Positions 1-11,132 of a stretch of 64,000 bases of DNA are shown piece after piece. The notes under the pieces are model-generated. The model was not told the origin of the DNA and made no database searches. It saw only the letters and a list, made by a program, of their open reading frames with translations. A program made the position numbers and the translations under genes. How positions within the stretch are numbered: the stretch's first letter is position 1; each line of letters begins with the position of its first letter. Origin of the DNA: Blautia sp. (GTDB lineage: Bacteria > Bacillota > Clostridia > Lachnospirales > Lachnospiraceae); contig JARIAQ010000014.1 in assembly GCA_029257775.1 (NCBI GenBank), forward strand, positions 58,895-122,894, read 5' to 3'.

Positions 1-3000
1 AAAATTCGTCCAGGTGAACCTTTGGCAGTGGAAAGCGCAGAAAGCTTGATTACAGGCATGTTCTTTGATGCTCGTCGTTACGATTTAGCAAAAGTAGGAC
101 GTTATAAATTTAATAAGAAACTTCTTTTGCGTAATCGTATTGCAGGACATATGCTTGCGGAAGAAGTTGTTGATATGACAACTGGTGAGATTATTGCTGA
201 AGCAGGTACTGTTGTGAGTCAGGAATTAGCTGATACAATTCAAAATGCGGCTGTTCCTTATGTATGGATTCAGGGTGAAGAACGTAATATTAAAGTACTG
301 TCTAATATGGCAGTAGAGTTGAAAAACTACTTGGATTTAAGCGAAGAAGAGTTAAAAGAGCTGGGTGTTACTGAACTAGTTTATTACCCAGTCCTTGCAA
401 AGATTTTAGAAGAAAATGAAGAGTTGGAAGATATCAAAGACGCAATTAGAAGAGAAATCCACGAGCTTATTCCAAAGCATATTACAAAGGAGGATATTTT
501 AGCTTCTATTAACTACAATATGCATCTGGAATATGGACTTGGAACAGATGACGATATCGACCACTTAGGAAATAGACGTATCAGAGCAGTTGGTGAATTG
601 CTTCAGAACCAGTATAGAATTGGTCTTTCCAGATTGGAAAGAGTGGTACGTGAAAGAATGACAACTCAGGATTTAGATGGAATTTCTCCACAGTCTCTGA
701 TTAATATTAAACCGGTAACAGCAGCAGTGAAAGAGTTCTTTGGTTCTTCCCAGCTGTCCCAGTTCATGGATCAGAATAACCCATTGGGTGAGTTGACACA
801 TAAGAGACGTTTATCTGCATTAGGTCCTGGCGGTTTGTCACGAGACAGAGCCGGATTTGAGGTTCGAGATGTTCACTATTCTCATTATGGAAGAATGTGT
901 CCTATTGAGACTCCTGAAGGTCCAAACATCGGTTTGATCAACTCTCTTGCATCTTATGCAAGAATTAATGAATATGGTTTTGTGGAAGCACCATATAGAA
1001 AAATCGATAAAGCAGATCCTAAGAATCCACGAGTAACAGATGAAGTTGTATATATGACAGCGGATGAAGAAGATAATTATCATGTTGCACAGGCCAATGA
1101 GCCATTGGATGAAGAAGGACATTTCATTCATAAAAACGTATCCGGTCGTTATAGAGAAGAAACACAGGAATATGAACGTCAGATGTTTGAATACATGGAC
1201 GTATCACCTAAAATGGTGTTCTCTGTTGCTACTGCTTTGATTCCTTTCCTTCAGAATGATGATGCGAACCGTGCACTGATGGGATCTAACATGCAGCGTC
1301 AGGCAGTTCCTCTTCTTACAACTGAAGCACCTGTAGTTGGTACAGGTATGGAATCTAAAGCGGCTGTAGACTCCGGTGTTTGTGTTGTAGCAAAAAAATC
1401 CGGTACTATAGAATGTGCTGCTTCTAAAGAAATTATTATGAAAAATGATGATGGAACAAAAGATGTTTACCATCTCACAAAATTCATGAGAAGTAACCAG
1501 AGTAACTGCTATAACCAAAGACCAATCGTTATAAAAGGCGAACATGTAGAAGCAGGTCAGGTTATTGCTGATGGTCCGTCTACTTCTAATGGAGAATTAG
1601 CTCTTGGTAAGAACCCTCTTATTGGATTCATGACATGGGAAGGTTATAACTACGAGGATGCTGTTCTTTTAAGTGAAAGATTGGTTATGGACGATGTTTA
1701 TACATCTGTTCATATTGAGGAATATGAAGCAGAATCCAGAGACACTAAGTTAGGACCGGAAGAAATTACAAGAGATGTACCTGGTGTAGGTGATGATGCA
1801 TTAAAAGATTTGGATGAAAGAGGTATTATCCGTATAGGTGCAGAGGTAAGAGCCGGTGATATTCTGGTTGGTAAGGTTACTCCAAAGGGAGAAACAGAGC
1901 TTACTGCAGAAGAGAGATTGCTTCGTGCTATCTTTGGTGAGAAAGCAAGAGAAGTTCGTGATACTTCCCTTAAGGTGCCTCATGGTGAATATGGTATTGT
2001 AGTAGATGCGAAAGTATTTACAAGAGAAAATGGTGATGAATTATCTCCTGGTGTAAATCAGGCAGTTCGTATTTATATTGCTCAGAAGAGAAAAATTTCT
2101 GTTGGTGATAAAATGGCTGGTCGTCATGGTAACAAGGGTGTTGTTTCCCGTGTACTTCCTGTAGAAGATATGCCATTCCTTCCAAATGGACGTCCTTTGG
2201 ACATTGTATTGAATCCACTTGGTGTGCCTTCACGTATGAATATTGGACAGGTATTGGAAATCCATTTGAGTCTTGCTGCAAAAGCCTTAGGATTTAATAT
2301 TGCAACACCTGTTTTTGATGGGGCAAACGAAAATGATATTCAGGATACATTGGAATTAGCAAATGATTATGTAAATACAGAAGATTTTGAAGAATTCCGT
2401 GCAAAATACGAAGATACATTAAGACCAGAAGTAATGCAGTTCTTAGATGAAAACAAAGCACATAGAGAACTTTGGAAAGGTGTTCCTCTTTCCAGAGATG
2501 GAAAAGTAAGATTACGTGATGGTCGTACAGGTGAATATTTTGATAGTCCTGTAACAATTGGTCATATGCACTACTTGAAATTACATCACTTAGTAGATGA
2601 TAAGATCCATGCACGTTCCACAGGTCCATACTCCTTAGTAACACAGCAGCCTCTGGGTGGTAAAGCTCAGTTTGGTGGTCAGCGTTTCGGAGAAATGGAA
2701 GTTTGGGCACTGGAAGCTTATGGTGCATCTTATACATTGCAGGAAATTTTGACAGTGAAATCCGACGATGTTATTGGTCGTGTTAAAACTTACGAAGCAA
2801 TTATTAAGGGTGACAATATTCCTGAACCAGGTATTCCAGAATCCTTTAAGGTACTCTTAAAAGAATTACAGTCCTTAGGACTTGATGTAAGAGTTCTTAG
2901 AGAAGATATGACAGAAGTTGAAATTATGGAAAACATCGATTATGGCGACACAGATATGCGTTCTATTATCGAAGGTGATTCCAGAGGTAATGACAGTGAG

Positions 3001-3120
3001 GACTATGGAAGTCATGGATTTTCCAAACAGGAATTTGAAGGCGAAGAATTAGTAGATGTGGAAGAAGACATGGAAGATAGTGTTTTCTTAGACTTAGATG
3101 AAGATACTCTTGATGAGTAA
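1..3120 (+). CDS. rpoB: RNA polymerase beta subunit, 5' truncated by window edge
   Basis: Catalytic beta subunit of RNA polymerase. The reading frame is open from base 1 ([15 protein letters not shown]), so the true start lies upstream; about 1039 C-terminal residues are present. The rifampicin pocket at about bases 735-822 reads [18 protein letters not shown] and LGPGGL, with the Asp, His and Ser of the susceptible form. The active-site region [15 protein letters not shown] and the C-terminal anchor to beta' ([19 protein letters not shown]) are intact, followed by a short acidic tail. It is co-transcribed with rpoC, which starts 18 bases after the stop. Identity is certain; only the N-terminus is missing. 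Confidence 0.99.
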   Translation, partial: KIRPGEPLAVESAESLITGMFFDARRYDLAKVGRYKFNKKLLLRNRIAGHMLAEEVVDMTTGEIIAEAGTVVSQELADTIQNAAVPYVWIQGEERNIKVLSNMAVELKNYLDLSEEELKELGVTELVYYPVLAKILEENEELEDIKDAIRREIHELIPKHITKEDILASINYNMHLEYGLGTDDDIDHLGNRRIRAVGELLQNQYRIGLSRLERVVRERMTTQDLDGISPQSLINIKPVTAAVKEFFGSSQLSQFMDQNNPLGELTHKRRLSALGPGGLSRDRAGFEVRDVHYSHYGRMCPIETPEGPNIGLINSLASYARINEYGFVEAPYRKIDKADPKNPRVTDEVVYMTADEEDNYHVAQANEPLDEEGHFIHKNVSGRYREETQEYERQMFEYMDVSPKMVFSVATALIPFLQNDDANRALMGSNMQRQAVPLLTTEAPVVGTGMESKAAVDSGVCVVAKKSGTIECAASKEIIMKNDDGTKDVYHLTKFMRSNQSNCYNQRPIVIKGEHVEAGQVIADGPSTSNGELALGKNPLIGFMTWEGYNYEDAVLLSERLVMDDVYTSVHIEEYEAESRDTKLGPEEITRDVPGVGDDALKDLDERGIIRIGAEVRAGDILVGKVTPKGETELTAEERLLRAIFGEKAREVRDTSLKVPHGEYGIVVDAKVFTRENGDELSPGVNQAVRIYIAQKRKISVGDKMAGRHGNKGVVSRVLPVEDMPFLPNGRPLDIVLNPLGVPSRMNIGQVLEIHLSLAAKALGFNIATPVFDGANENDIQDTLELANDYVNTEDFEEFRAKYEDTLRPEVMQFLDENKAHRELWKGVPLSRDGKVRLRDGRTGEYFDSPVTIGHMHYLKLHHLVDDKIHARSTGPYSLVTQQPLGGKAQFGGQRFGEMEVWALEAYGASYTLQEILTVKSDDVIGRVKTYEAIIKGDNIPEPGIPESFKVLLKELQSLGLDVRVLREDMTEVEIMENIDYGDTDMRSIIEGDSRGNDSEDYGSHGFSKQEFEGEELVDVEEDMEDSVFLDLDEDTLDE

Positions 3121-3138
3121 TTAGGAAAGGAGTCCACA

Positions 3139-6100
3139 ATGCCGGAAACAGCAAATAAAGAGGTATATCAGCCGATGACCTTTGATGCCATTAAAATCGG
3201 ACTGGCATCTCCGGAGAAAATCCGCGAATGGTCTCATGGTGAGGTGAAAAAACCGGAAACCATTAATTATAGAACATTAAAACCGGAAAAAGACGGTCTT
3301 TTCTGTGAAAGAATTTTCGGACCAAGTAAAGACTGGGAATGTCACTGCGGTAAATATAAGAAAATTCGTTATAAAGGCGTAATCTGTGATAGATGTGGAG
3401 TTGAAGTAACTAAGGCATCTGTTCGTAGAGAACGCATGGGACATATTGAACTTGCCGCACCGGTTTCTCATATCTGGTATTTTAAAGGTATTCCTTCCAG
3501 AATGGGACTTATTCTTGACTTGTCTCCAAGAACTTTGGAAAAAGTATTGTATTTTGCAAACTACATCGTTTTAGATGCAGGTACAAGTGATTTACAGTAC
3601 AAACAGGTTCTGACAGAAAAAGAATATCAGGATGCGAGAGAAAAATTTGGTGATAATTTTAAAGTTGGTATGGGTGCAGAAGCTATTCAAGAGCTTCTGG
3701 CATCTATCGACTTAGAAAGAGAATCCAAAGAGTTAAAAGCTGGTTTGAAAGATTCTACAGGCCAGAAACGTGCACGTATTGTAAAACGTTTGGAAGTTGT
3801 TGAAGCATTCAGAGAGTCTGGAAACAGACCAGAATGGATGATTATGACCGTTGTTCCTGTTATTCCACCGGATTTACGTCCGATGGTGCAGTTGGATGGT
3901 GGGCGTTTTGCAACATCTGACTTAAATGATTTATACAGAAGAATTATCAACAGAAATAATCGTTTGAAAAGACTGTTAGAGTTAGGTGCACCAGATATTA
4001 TTGTTCGTAATGAGAAGAGAATGCTTCAGGAAGCAGTAGATGCTCTTATTGATAACGGACGTCGTGGTCGTCCTGTTACAGGACCTGGTAATAGAGCACT
4101 GAAATCTCTTTCTGATATGTTAAAGGGTAAATCAGGACGTTTCCGTCAGAACCTGTTAGGTAAACGTGTTGACTACTCAGGACGTTCTGTTATCGTTGTA
4201 GGACCTGAACTTAAGATTTATCAGTGTGGTCTTCCAAAAGAAATGGCAATCGAACTCTTTAAGCCATTCGTTATGAAAGAGCTGGTAAGTAATGGTACTG
4301 CACATAATATTAAAAATGCAAAGAAAATGGTAGAAAAGCTTGAGCCTGCAGTTTGGGATGTATTAGAAGATGTTATTAAAGAGCATCCTGTTATGTTGAA
4401 CCGAGCCCCTACTCTGCATAGATTAGGTATTCAGGCCTTTGAACCAATCTTAGTTGAAGGTAAAGCGATTAAGCTGCATCCATTAGTGTGTACAGCGTTT
4501 AATGCGGACTTCGACGGTGACCAGATGGCGGTTCACCTTCCACTGTCTGTAGAAGCTCAGGCAGAATGCCGTTTCCTTCTTCTTTCACCAAACAACCTTC
4601 TGAAACCATCTGATGGTGGTCCGGTTGCCGTTCCTTCTCAGGATATGGTTCTCGGTATTTACTACTTAACACAGGAAAGACCGGGATATAAAGGTGAAGG
4701 TAAAGTATTTAAAGATTTAAATGAAGCAATTCTTGCTTATGAAAATCAGGCAATTACTTTACAGACAAAGATTTTCGTTTACATGGAAAAACGTATGGCA
4801 GACGGAAATATCTTAAGAGGAAAAGTAGAGTCTACATTAGGTCGTCTGTTATTTAATGAGATTCTTCCACAGGATTTAGGATTTGTAGATAGAACAATTC
4901 CAGGAAATGAACTTCTTCCAGAAGTAGATTTCCTTGTTGGAAAGAAACAGTTAAAACAGATTTTGGAAAAAGTTATTAATACACATGGTGCTACAAAGAC
5001 AGCAGAAGTATTGGATGCTATTAAAGCAATGGGATATAAATATTCTACAAGAGCGGCTATGACAGTTTCCATTTCTGATATGACGGTGCCACCACAGAAA
5101 CCAGAAATGATTAAACAGGCACAGGATACTGTGGATTTAATTACAAAGAACTTTAAACGTGGTCTTATTACAGAAGAAGAACGTTACAAAGAAGTTGTTG
5201 ACACATGGAAGAAGACTGACGATGCTTTGACAAAAGCACTGCTTACAGGTCTTGATAAATACAATAACATCTTTATGATGGCTGACTCTGGTGCCCGTGG
5301 TTCTGATAAACAGATTAAACAGTTGGCAGGTATGCGTGGTTTGATGGCCGATACAACAGGTCATACAATTGAGTTGCCAATTAAGTCAAACTTCCGTGAA
5401 GGTCTTGACGTATTGGAGTACTTTATGTCTGCCCATGGTGCTCGTAAAGGTCTGTCTGATACTGCCTTGCGTACAGCCGATTCAGGTTACTTAACAAGAC
5501 GTCTTGTTGATGTATCACAGGAATTAATTGTACGTGAAGTAGATTGTTGCGAAGGCAAAGGCGAAATTCCAGGAATGTGGGTAAAAGCTTTTGTTGATGG
5601 CAAAGAAGAAATCGAAAGTCTTCAGGAACGTATTACAGGACGATTCTCCTGTGAGACTATTAAAGATAAAGATGGAAATGTTATCGTAAAAGCAAACCAT
5701 ATGATTACACCAAAACGTGCTGCGCGTGTAGTAAATGAAGGTGTAAATGCAGAAGGTAAGCCATATGAAGCTGTTAAAATTCGTACAATTCTTACTTGTA
5801 AATGCCACATTGGTGTATGTGCTAAATGTTATGGTGCAAACATGGCAACAGGTGAACCTGTACAGGTAGGAGAAACAGTAGGTATTATTGCGGCTCAGTC
5901 TATCGGTGAACCTGGTACACAGCTTACTATGCGTACTTTCCATACCGGTGGTGTTGCCGGTGGTGATATCACACAGGGTCTTCCTCGTGTCGAAGAGCTT
6001 TTTGAAGCAAGAAAACCAAAAGGTCTTGCAATTATTACTGAAATTAAGGGTGTTGCTACTCTTAAAGATACAAAGAAAAAACGCGAAATCATTGTAACAG

Positions 6101-6801
6101 ACAATGAAAGCGGAGAAAGTAAGACTTATTTAATTCCTTATGGTTCACGTATTAAAATCCAAGACGGGGATTATCTGGAAGCCGGAGATGAGTTGACAGA
6201 AGGTTCCGTAAATCCACATGATATTCTTAGAATTAAGGGTGTTCGTGCGGTACAGGATTATATGATTCGTGAAGTTCAGAGAGTATACCGCCTGCAGGGT
6301 GTAGAAATCAATGATAAGCATATCGAGGTTATTGTTCGTCAGATGCTGAAGAAAATTCGTATTGAGAACAATGGTGATACCGAATTCCTTCCAGGAACAC
6401 TGGTTGATGTTCTTGACTTTGAAGAAGAAAATGAAAAACTTATCAAAGAAGGCAAAGAGCCGGCAGATGGTAAACAGGTTATGCTGGGTATCACAAAAGC
6501 TTCTCTGGCAACAAACTCCTTCTTATCAGCAGCTTCTTTCCAGGAAACAACAAAGGTTCTGACGGAAGCAGCAATTAAAGGAAAAGTTGATCCATTGATT
6601 GGTCTGAAAGAAAATGTTATTATTGGTAAATTGATTCCTGCCGGAACGGGTATGAAGAAATATGCTAATATTAAATTGGATACAGATGGAGAAGAGGAAG
6701 AGTTAGAAGACGAATTCTTAGAAGAAGAAATCGTTGAAGAAACAGAAATAGTAGAAGAACCAGAAACTGAAGAAGTGGAAGAAGAAACTACAGAAGAATA
6801 A
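3139..6801 (+). CDS. rpoC: RNA polymerase beta' subunit
   Basis: Second catalytic subunit of RNA polymerase, 1220 residues, full length for a Firmicute. The start ATG follows AGGAAAGGAG. The N-terminal zinc ribbon has Cys 68, 70, 83 and 86; the magnesium-binding motif NADFDGD sits at 455-461; the second zinc site starts at Cys 887 ([11 protein letters not shown]); the bridge/trigger region [20 protein letters not shown] is intact. The C-terminus is a long run of Glu residues. It follows rpoB and is closed by a terminator directly downstream, so the usual link to rpsL is broken by a sugar-uptake cassette. Confidence 0.99.
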   Translation: MPETANKEVYQPMTFDAIKIGLASPEKIREWSHGEVKKPETINYRTLKPEKDGLFCERIFGPSKDWECHCGKYKKIRYKGVICDRCGVEVTKASVRRERMGHIELAAPVSHIWYFKGIPSRMGLILDLSPRTLEKVLYFANYIVLDAGTSDLQYKQVLTEKEYQDAREKFGDNFKVGMGAEAIQELLASIDLERESKELKAGLKDSTGQKRARIVKRLEVVEAFRESGNRPEWMIMTVVPVIPPDLRPMVQLDGGRFATSDLNDLYRRIINRNNRLKRLLELGAPDIIVRNEKRMLQEAVDALIDNGRRGRPVTGPGNRALKSLSDMLKGKSGRFRQNLLGKRVDYSGRSVIVVGPELKIYQCGLPKEMAIELFKPFVMKELVSNGTAHNIKNAKKMVEKLEPAVWDVLEDVIKEHPVMLNRAPTLHRLGIQAFEPILVEGKAIKLHPLVCTAFNADFDGDQMAVHLPLSVEAQAECRFLLLSPNNLLKPSDGGPVAVPSQDMVLGIYYLTQERPGYKGEGKVFKDLNEAILAYENQAITLQTKIFVYMEKRMADGNILRGKVESTLGRLLFNEILPQDLGFVDRTIPGNELLPEVDFLVGKKQLKQILEKVINTHGATKTAEVLDAIKAMGYKYSTRAAMTVSISDMTVPPQKPEMIKQAQDTVDLITKNFKRGLITEEERYKEVVDTWKKTDDALTKALLTGLDKYNNIFMMADSGARGSDKQIKQLAGMRGLMADTTGHTIELPIKSNFREGLDVLEYFMSAHGARKGLSDTALRTADSGYLTRRLVDVSQELIVREVDCCEGKGEIPGMWVKAFVDGKEEIESLQERITGRFSCETIKDKDGNVIVKANHMITPKRAARVVNEGVNAEGKPYEAVKIRTILTCKCHIGVCAKCYGANMATGEPVQVGETVGIIAAQSIGEPGTQLTMRTFHTGGVAGGDITQGLPRVEELFEARKPKGLAIITEIKGVATLKDTKKKREIIVTDNESGESKTYLIPYGSRIKIQDGDYLEAGDELTEGSVNPHDILRIKGVRAVQDYMIREVQRVYRLQGVEINDKHIEVIVRQMLKKIRIENNGDTEFLPGTLVDVLDFEEENEKLIKEGKEPADGKQVMLGITKASLATNSFLSAASFQETTKVLTEAAIKGKVDPLIGLKENVIIGKLIPAGTGMKKYANIKLDTDGEEEELEDEFLEEEIVEETEIVEEPETEEVEEETTEE

Positions 6802-6810
6802 ACAAAAGAA

Positions 6811-6842
6811 AGGCAGACCTACTGATGTAGGTTTGCCTTTTT
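6811..6842. terminator. Terminator after rpoC, probably bidirectional
   Basis: A 12-bp stem (AGGCAGACCTAC / GTAGGTTTGCCT, one G-T pair) with loop TGAT is followed by five T. It ends rpoC and overlaps the stop codon of the convergent ROK gene, so it probably also serves that minus-strand operon. Confidence 0.9.
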
Positions 6843-8022
6843 ATATATTAGAAATATAAAAATGTTTTATTGCATAGGCTGCAGCTCCAGAAGCTCCGGC
6901 GTATGTATCGTAATCTAAAATCTGAATAGTCTGATCTGAAGGATCGTCTACAAACAAGAGCTGTTGTGTAATATAATCCATCAGCTCTTCTTTTATGTCA
7001 GTGTTTGAAAAAAGATTTCCGTGCAGATAGATTTTATCAGGATTATTGATAATTGCTAAATTAGATACAGTAATGCCAAGGTATTTTAAGGCTGTGGAAA
7101 TATAATTTCCTACAAGAGGATCTCTTAAAGAAAAAGCAGTGGAGATATCTTGAATTGTTAAAGCAGCAGCGCAAGGTTTTAGTGAAGTTAAAATAGTTTC
7201 TGCATTACTTTCGTATAAGAGTCGAGAATATTTTAGAAGCCAAGTTTCACTACAATAAGTTTGAAGACAGCCATATTTTCCGCATTCACATTTTTTTCCG
7301 TTAGGATTTACAATGGTGTGGCCGATTTCTCCGGCATAATAGTTTGTTCCTTGAAAAAGTTTTGAGTTTTCTATGAGGGCGCAAAACATACCTGCTCCTA
7401 CATGGAAATAAGCAAAAGTATCTGGCGAGGAACAATCAAATAAATATCTTCCAAATGCCATACAACGGACATTGTTTTCACAGATAATCGGTATATTTAA
7501 CCGTTTTCTTAGAGCTTCTCCACTGAACTTTGGACACATAGAAGAATTAGTGATTACTTTATCCTGATGAATGTCTATGTGCCCGGGAACTGCAATGCCG
7601 ATACCGATTATGGTAGAAGCAAGTGCAGGTCTCTCTGCTAAAAGATTTTCAATTTTTTCTGCTATAAAATCTGTAATATTGCCGTTATTGGTTTTCTCTG
7701 TAGAAAAAGAAGCTTGTAACACTGGAGTGCCACGTAAATTACATATTGAAAAGCGGATATGATGAGAAGTAAATTCAACTCCTATGGCATGTACCCGATC
7801 AGGAACAATATCCAGGAGAATTCTTTTTCTTCCGGGTGAAGAATCTATAGTGTTTTCATCTGCTCCAATTTCTCGTATAATTCCTTCTTGAATAAAGTTG
7901 CTAGAAATAGAAGTTACCGTGGCTGGAGTGATTTGTGTTTTTTTTGCAATAGTAGAACGGGCAACAGGTGCATTGCGAAAAATATACTCCAGTATGATAC
8001 TTCTGTTTTCTTGATTAGTCAT
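6841..8022 (-). CDS. ROK-family transcriptional regulator (NagC/XylR type)
   Basis: 393-residue sugar-responsive repressor. Residues 1-60 form a winged helix (IAKKTQITPATVTSISSNFI); the rest is a ROK sugar-kinase-like domain with GIAVPGHID, ENNVRCMAFG, GEIGH and the zinc motif CECGKYGCLQTYC that marks the family. The start follows AGGAGG, and this ribosome binding site overlaps the stop of the preceding DUF4838 gene, so the two are translated from one message. It probably controls the divergent ABC operon and its own operon through the inverted repeat at 9959-10159. The ligand cannot be read from sequence; the cassette suggests a sugar or oligosaccharide. Confidence 0.92.
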   Translation of the reverse strand: MTNQENRSIILEYIFRNAPVARSTIAKKTQITPATVTSISSNFIQEGIIREIGADENTIDSSPGRKRILLDIVPDRVHAIGVEFTSHHIRFSICNLRGTPVLQASFSTEKTNNGNITDFIAEKIENLLAERPALASTIIGIGIAVPGHIDIHQDKVITNSSMCPKFSGEALRKRLNIPIICENNVRCMAFGRYLFDCSSPDTFAYFHVGAGMFCALIENSKLFQGTNYYAGEIGHTIVNPNGKKCECGKYGCLQTYCSETWLLKYSRLLYESNAETILTSLKPCAAALTIQDISTAFSLRDPLVGNYISTALKYLGITVSNLAIINNPDKIYLHGNLFSNTDIKEELMDYITQQLLFVDDPSDQTIQILDYDTYAGASGAAAYAIKHFYISNI

Positions 8023-8028
8023 AGATGA

Positions 8029-9933
8029 TTAACCTCCTATGATGGGGAAACCAGTATAATTGGTAGAAACTTCTATAATACGATAAACGTCAAGGGCTTT
8101 TTGGAATTCAAGCTCGTGCGAACAAATAAAATCGTGAAACTTTTTCCATGCCTGTTGAGCATTTTCTTGTTCCCCCCCTGATAAAAAATAAAGAGCATCT
8201 GCTAATAGTATACAATACTCATTGTGATAGTCAAGGTGTTTGCAGAAAACCCTGTTTATATCTGACAGTTGAGAAATAGGGTAATTTTGGCGGCTTTTTT
8301 TAAATTCCAAAAGAATTTCTTTTAATTTTAACATGTTTTGTTGTACAACTTTGTTTTCGCGAGGACCTTTTCCATTAAAATAATCGCAGTCACAAAGAGT
8401 AGAAATTTGACTTAAGTACTTAAAATAGATTTTCCAGTTTTCGCCGTAGGCTGCAATAAAATATTCTTCAGCTAATTCTTCAAAAGTCTGAGTTGTTCCG
8501 AAAAGACATTTACCCATTATATAATTAGGAAGACCATTAGGCAAAAATGTCCGGAGTTCTTGGCAACTGATATAGCCATTTAAATGAAGTTCCTTAAGAC
8601 ATTTAATATCCTTATATATAATCTTTGAAATATGTACATATCCCATATCTCCGTAATGGGCTCGCCCTAAAGGATAATCATAGTCAAAACATTCTCCTGA
8701 AAATACTTTTTGCCATTGATTTAAAAAAGACAAATTTTCTTCTAAATTAACAGGAAGAGTAACTTTATTGCGTATATATGCAGGTAAAGCAGGAAGATTT
8801 TTGGGTATATGATAAGATTTCATAAAAGTACGGCTAATTGGTGCAAACATCATAACGAAGCGATCCGGGTTTGCAAGTTGTTCTGTCTGAGGAGCCCAGA
8901 GCAATTCTTCGTAGATTAAAAAAACAATTTTTGTTTTCAGTTCTTTTGCGGTAAGAAGTGTATCAATTTTATTCAATATACGCACATACAAATCTGTCGG
9001 TATGGATTTTTGACAGTTTTTGCATTCGCAATGATTGTTAAAAGCATCAGCAAGCCATACGTGAAGATAATCAACTTCGGGGTGTTTTTCGGCGTAAGAT
9101 ACTACTTTTTCGGCAAAACTTTCCACTACATCAGGATTTGAATAGCAGAGATTTGTGTTAATTGGAATACCACCAAAAAATCCTCTTTTACCATTAACTA
9201 ATGCAGTAAGAGGAAGTTGCGATTCGCTTAACGCAGTATCGGTTGCTACCCAACCTAAAGTATTTTGGTTTAATACAGAGCAAGTCCAGCCGTGTCCTAC
9301 GCGATGATGCTCTAAACTTCGTTTTTGTAGCTCCCTATCTATTGAAGCGGAAATCTCAGCTGCATTTTCCAATGAAAAATTTTCTGCAGGAAGCATAGGG
9401 TTATTTTTATGACTGTACCATAAGTTTAAAAAGGCAAAAGGAAGTTCAAACTGTAGAAAAAAAGTATTGAAACCTAATTTAGGGAGCCAGTCAATAAATT
9501 CAAAGATATTCTCGGGAGAGTCAGCTCCTTCAATACAGACACCACGGTATTTGTTTTCAGCTTTTTCATGACAGCAAATATTAAATTCATTTATAGATGA
9601 AAGTTTTGGAATGTATTCGTAATCTTTCCCGGGTCTTAGGAAGCGACAGCCTAAAAGTGTCAGATATTTATAAATACCCAGAAGGACTGAGCGGGCATTG
9701 CTTCCATAAATGTGCCCGTTTCCTTGAGAAATTTCAATACTATATTCATCATCCATATCAGAATGTTTTTTTGAGTCCGGGAAAAGATCAAGGGTGATAC
9801 AGGAATGGTAATCTGTAGTATTGTCATTAACAAAAACAATAGAATTAGTTATTTTTGATAAATAATATTTCAGTTCTGAAGCAGCGAAAGAAATAGTTTC
9901 TGACTCTTTTGAATATATTATTCTAATATACAT
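8029..9933 (-). CDS. DUF4838-type protein, possible glycoside hydrolase
   Basis: 634 residues, no signal peptide or membrane segment, so probably cytoplasmic. The N-terminal 100 residues (FAASELKYYLSKIT, later YGSNARSVLLGIYKYL) resemble the small domain before the barrel in GH67 alpha-glucuronidases and GH20 enzymes. The middle has the DUF4838 signature around residue 300: HVWLADAFNNHCECKNCQ then TDLYVRILNKID. The start follows GGAGGG. It is the first gene of an operon with the ROK regulator and faces a sugar ABC transporter, which suggests it acts on an imported glycan. No reaction is established for it here; the catalytic role is inference. Confidence 0.75.
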   Translation of the reverse strand: MYIRIIYSKESETISFAASELKYYLSKITNSIVFVNDNTTDYHSCITLDLFPDSKKHSDMDDEYSIEISQGNGHIYGSNARSVLLGIYKYLTLLGCRFLRPGKDYEYIPKLSSINEFNICCHEKAENKYRGVCIEGADSPENIFEFIDWLPKLGFNTFFLQFELPFAFLNLWYSHKNNPMLPAENFSLENAAEISASIDRELQKRSLEHHRVGHGWTCSVLNQNTLGWVATDTALSESQLPLTALVNGKRGFFGGIPINTNLCYSNPDVVESFAEKVVSYAEKHPEVDYLHVWLADAFNNHCECKNCQKSIPTDLYVRILNKIDTLLTAKELKTKIVFLIYEELLWAPQTEQLANPDRFVMMFAPISRTFMKSYHIPKNLPALPAYIRNKVTLPVNLEENLSFLNQWQKVFSGECFDYDYPLGRAHYGDMGYVHISKIIYKDIKCLKELHLNGYISCQELRTFLPNGLPNYIMGKCLFGTTQTFEELAEEYFIAAYGENWKIYFKYLSQISTLCDCDYFNGKGPRENKVVQQNMLKLKEILLEFKKSRQNYPISQLSDINRVFCKHLDYHNEYCILLADALYFLSGGEQENAQQAWKKFHDFICSHELEFQKALDVYRIIEVSTNYTGFPIIGG

Positions 9934-9990
9934 GGTATTCCCTCCGTTTAAGTATCGTTATTTATTATTTAATATAAAAAATATAAATAG

Positions 9991-9996
9991 ATTATA
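9991..9996 (-). promoter_or_regulatory. Possible -10 for the DUF4838-ROK operon
   Basis: On the minus strand a perfect TATAAT lies 58 bases before the start codon. I find no good -35 at 16-18 bp spacing, so the promoter may be weak or activator-dependent. Its predicted transcript start is just before the left arm of the inverted repeat. Confidence 0.4.
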
Positions 9997-10083
9997 ACGA
10001 AATGAAAATAAAAAGTATATGTTAAAAATGCACATAAATAAACGTGTATTATTAACTATAATTAACGAAATGTTTAAAATATA

Positions 10084-10112
10084 TTGATTTATTGGAAATG
10101 GTATAGTATATT
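10084..10112 (+). promoter_or_regulatory. Promoter of the sugar ABC operon
   Basis: TTGATT, 17-bp spacer, TATATT. The -10 lies inside a 16-bp near-palindrome (10101-10116, arms GTATA/TATAC). The predicted transcript would start near 10119 and run through the right arm of the 20-bp inverted repeat. Confidence 0.65.
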
Positions 10113-10171
10113 ATACCTATATAAAGGCGAGTTTAATAATTTATATTAAATAATAAATACAGGAGGGAAAC

Positions 10172-11119
10172 ATGGAAGGAAAAACAACTTTGATGGAGTT
10201 TAGAAAAATGAATTCTGTCAAGAAAAAAAGGATTTTGCGAAAGAATATGTGGTGCTGGATTTTTATGCTCCCTACACTGCTTTTGTATATTCTGTTTCAA
10301 GGATATCCTATTATTACAAGTGCGTGGTATTCCATGCTTGATTGGTCAGGGATGACTATGAATGCAACTTTTGTGGGGCTGAAAAATTTTAAGGAATTAT
10401 TGGGGGATCCATTATTCCGTAACTCCGTTGCCAACAGTGTTAAATATATGGTATTGAGTGTACCTATACAGTTGATTTTATCATTAGTGATTGCTTACAT
10501 ACTTACAAGTATTATTAAAAAGGGTGCTACAGTATTTCGTACTATGTATTTCATTCCGGTTATTACTACAGCATCCATTGTAGGTATTATTATGATTTTT
10601 ATTTTCGGAGGAACAGGTCCTATTAATCAAGCTCTTGCTCTTCTGGGAATTGATACAATTAACTTTTTGGGGGATGAAAAGACGGCATTGTTTACCGTTG
10701 TTCTTATAGGTATATGGAAAGATTTAGGAACCTATATGATTTATTGGATTGCAGCTTTACAGAGTGTATCTCAAGATGTATATGAAGCAGCCAAAATTGA
10801 TGGTGCAGGTAAATTTAGAACCTTTACAGATGTAGTGTTCCCATTGATTCTTCCTATTGGTGGTGTAATTGCTGTACTTTGTGTGATTGGTTCCCTTAAG
10901 GTTTTTGATATCGTTCAGACTATGACAAATGGAGGGCCATATTTTGCTACAGATGTTGTGGCAACATTTGTATATCGAACTGCATATTCCAGCACAACAG
11001 GAAGTCCGAGACTTGGATATGCCAGTGCAGCCGCATTGCTATTTGGATTAATGGTAGTAACAATTGGCGTGGTTCTTAATTTTGCCAAGAACCATTTTAA
11101 TAAGAAGAGAAATGTGTAA
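10172..11119 (+). CDS. Sugar ABC transporter permease (MalF/UgpA type)
   Basis: 315-residue inner-membrane subunit of a CUT1-type carbohydrate importer. It has a basic N-terminus, six predicted helices (first WIFMLPTLLLYILFQGYP) and the ATPase-contact loop EAAKIDGAGKFRTF near residues 205-218. The ATG follows AGGAGGG. It is the first gene of a three-gene operon with a second permease and a binding lipoprotein; no ATPase gene is present, so a shared MsiK-like ATPase elsewhere probably powers it. The substrate is unknown. Confidence 0.95.
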   Translation: MEGKTTLMEFRKMNSVKKKRILRKNMWCWIFMLPTLLLYILFQGYPIITSAWYSMLDWSGMTMNATFVGLKNFKELLGDPLFRNSVANSVKYMVLSVPIQLILSLVIAYILTSIIKKGATVFRTMYFIPVITTASIVGIIMIFIFGGTGPINQALALLGIDTINFLGDEKTALFTVVLIGIWKDLGTYMIYWIAALQSVSQDVYEAAKIDGAGKFRTFTDVVFPLILPIGGVIAVLCVIGSLKVFDIVQTMTNGGPYFATDVVATFVYRTAYSSTTGSPRLGYASAAALLFGLMVVTIGVVLNFAKNHFNKKRNV

Positions 11120-11132
11120 GAAAGGAAATGCT

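Larger units (their letters stand above)
9959..10159. repeat. 20-bp perfect inverted repeat flanking a divergent promoter region
   Basis: Bases 9959-9978 and 10140-10159 are exact reverse complements. Each copy lies in the predicted 5' untranslated region just before the ribosome binding site of the gene it faces, in the same orientation relative to both genes. Each has internal dyad symmetry TTTAT-N8-ATAAA, fitting a dimeric ROK-type operator. A 10-bp direct repeat TAACGAAATG (9995-10004 and 10063-10072) lies between them. Operator function is inferred. Confidence 0.75.

Noticed and set aside
735..822. Rifampicin-resistance change in rpoB
   Set aside because: Asp, His and Ser at the common resistance positions are wild type.
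5524..5943. 139-residue minus-strand frame inside rpoC, and similar frames inside rpoB
   Set aside because: Cys/Phe/Thr-rich shadow translation of a highly conserved gene; no start signals.
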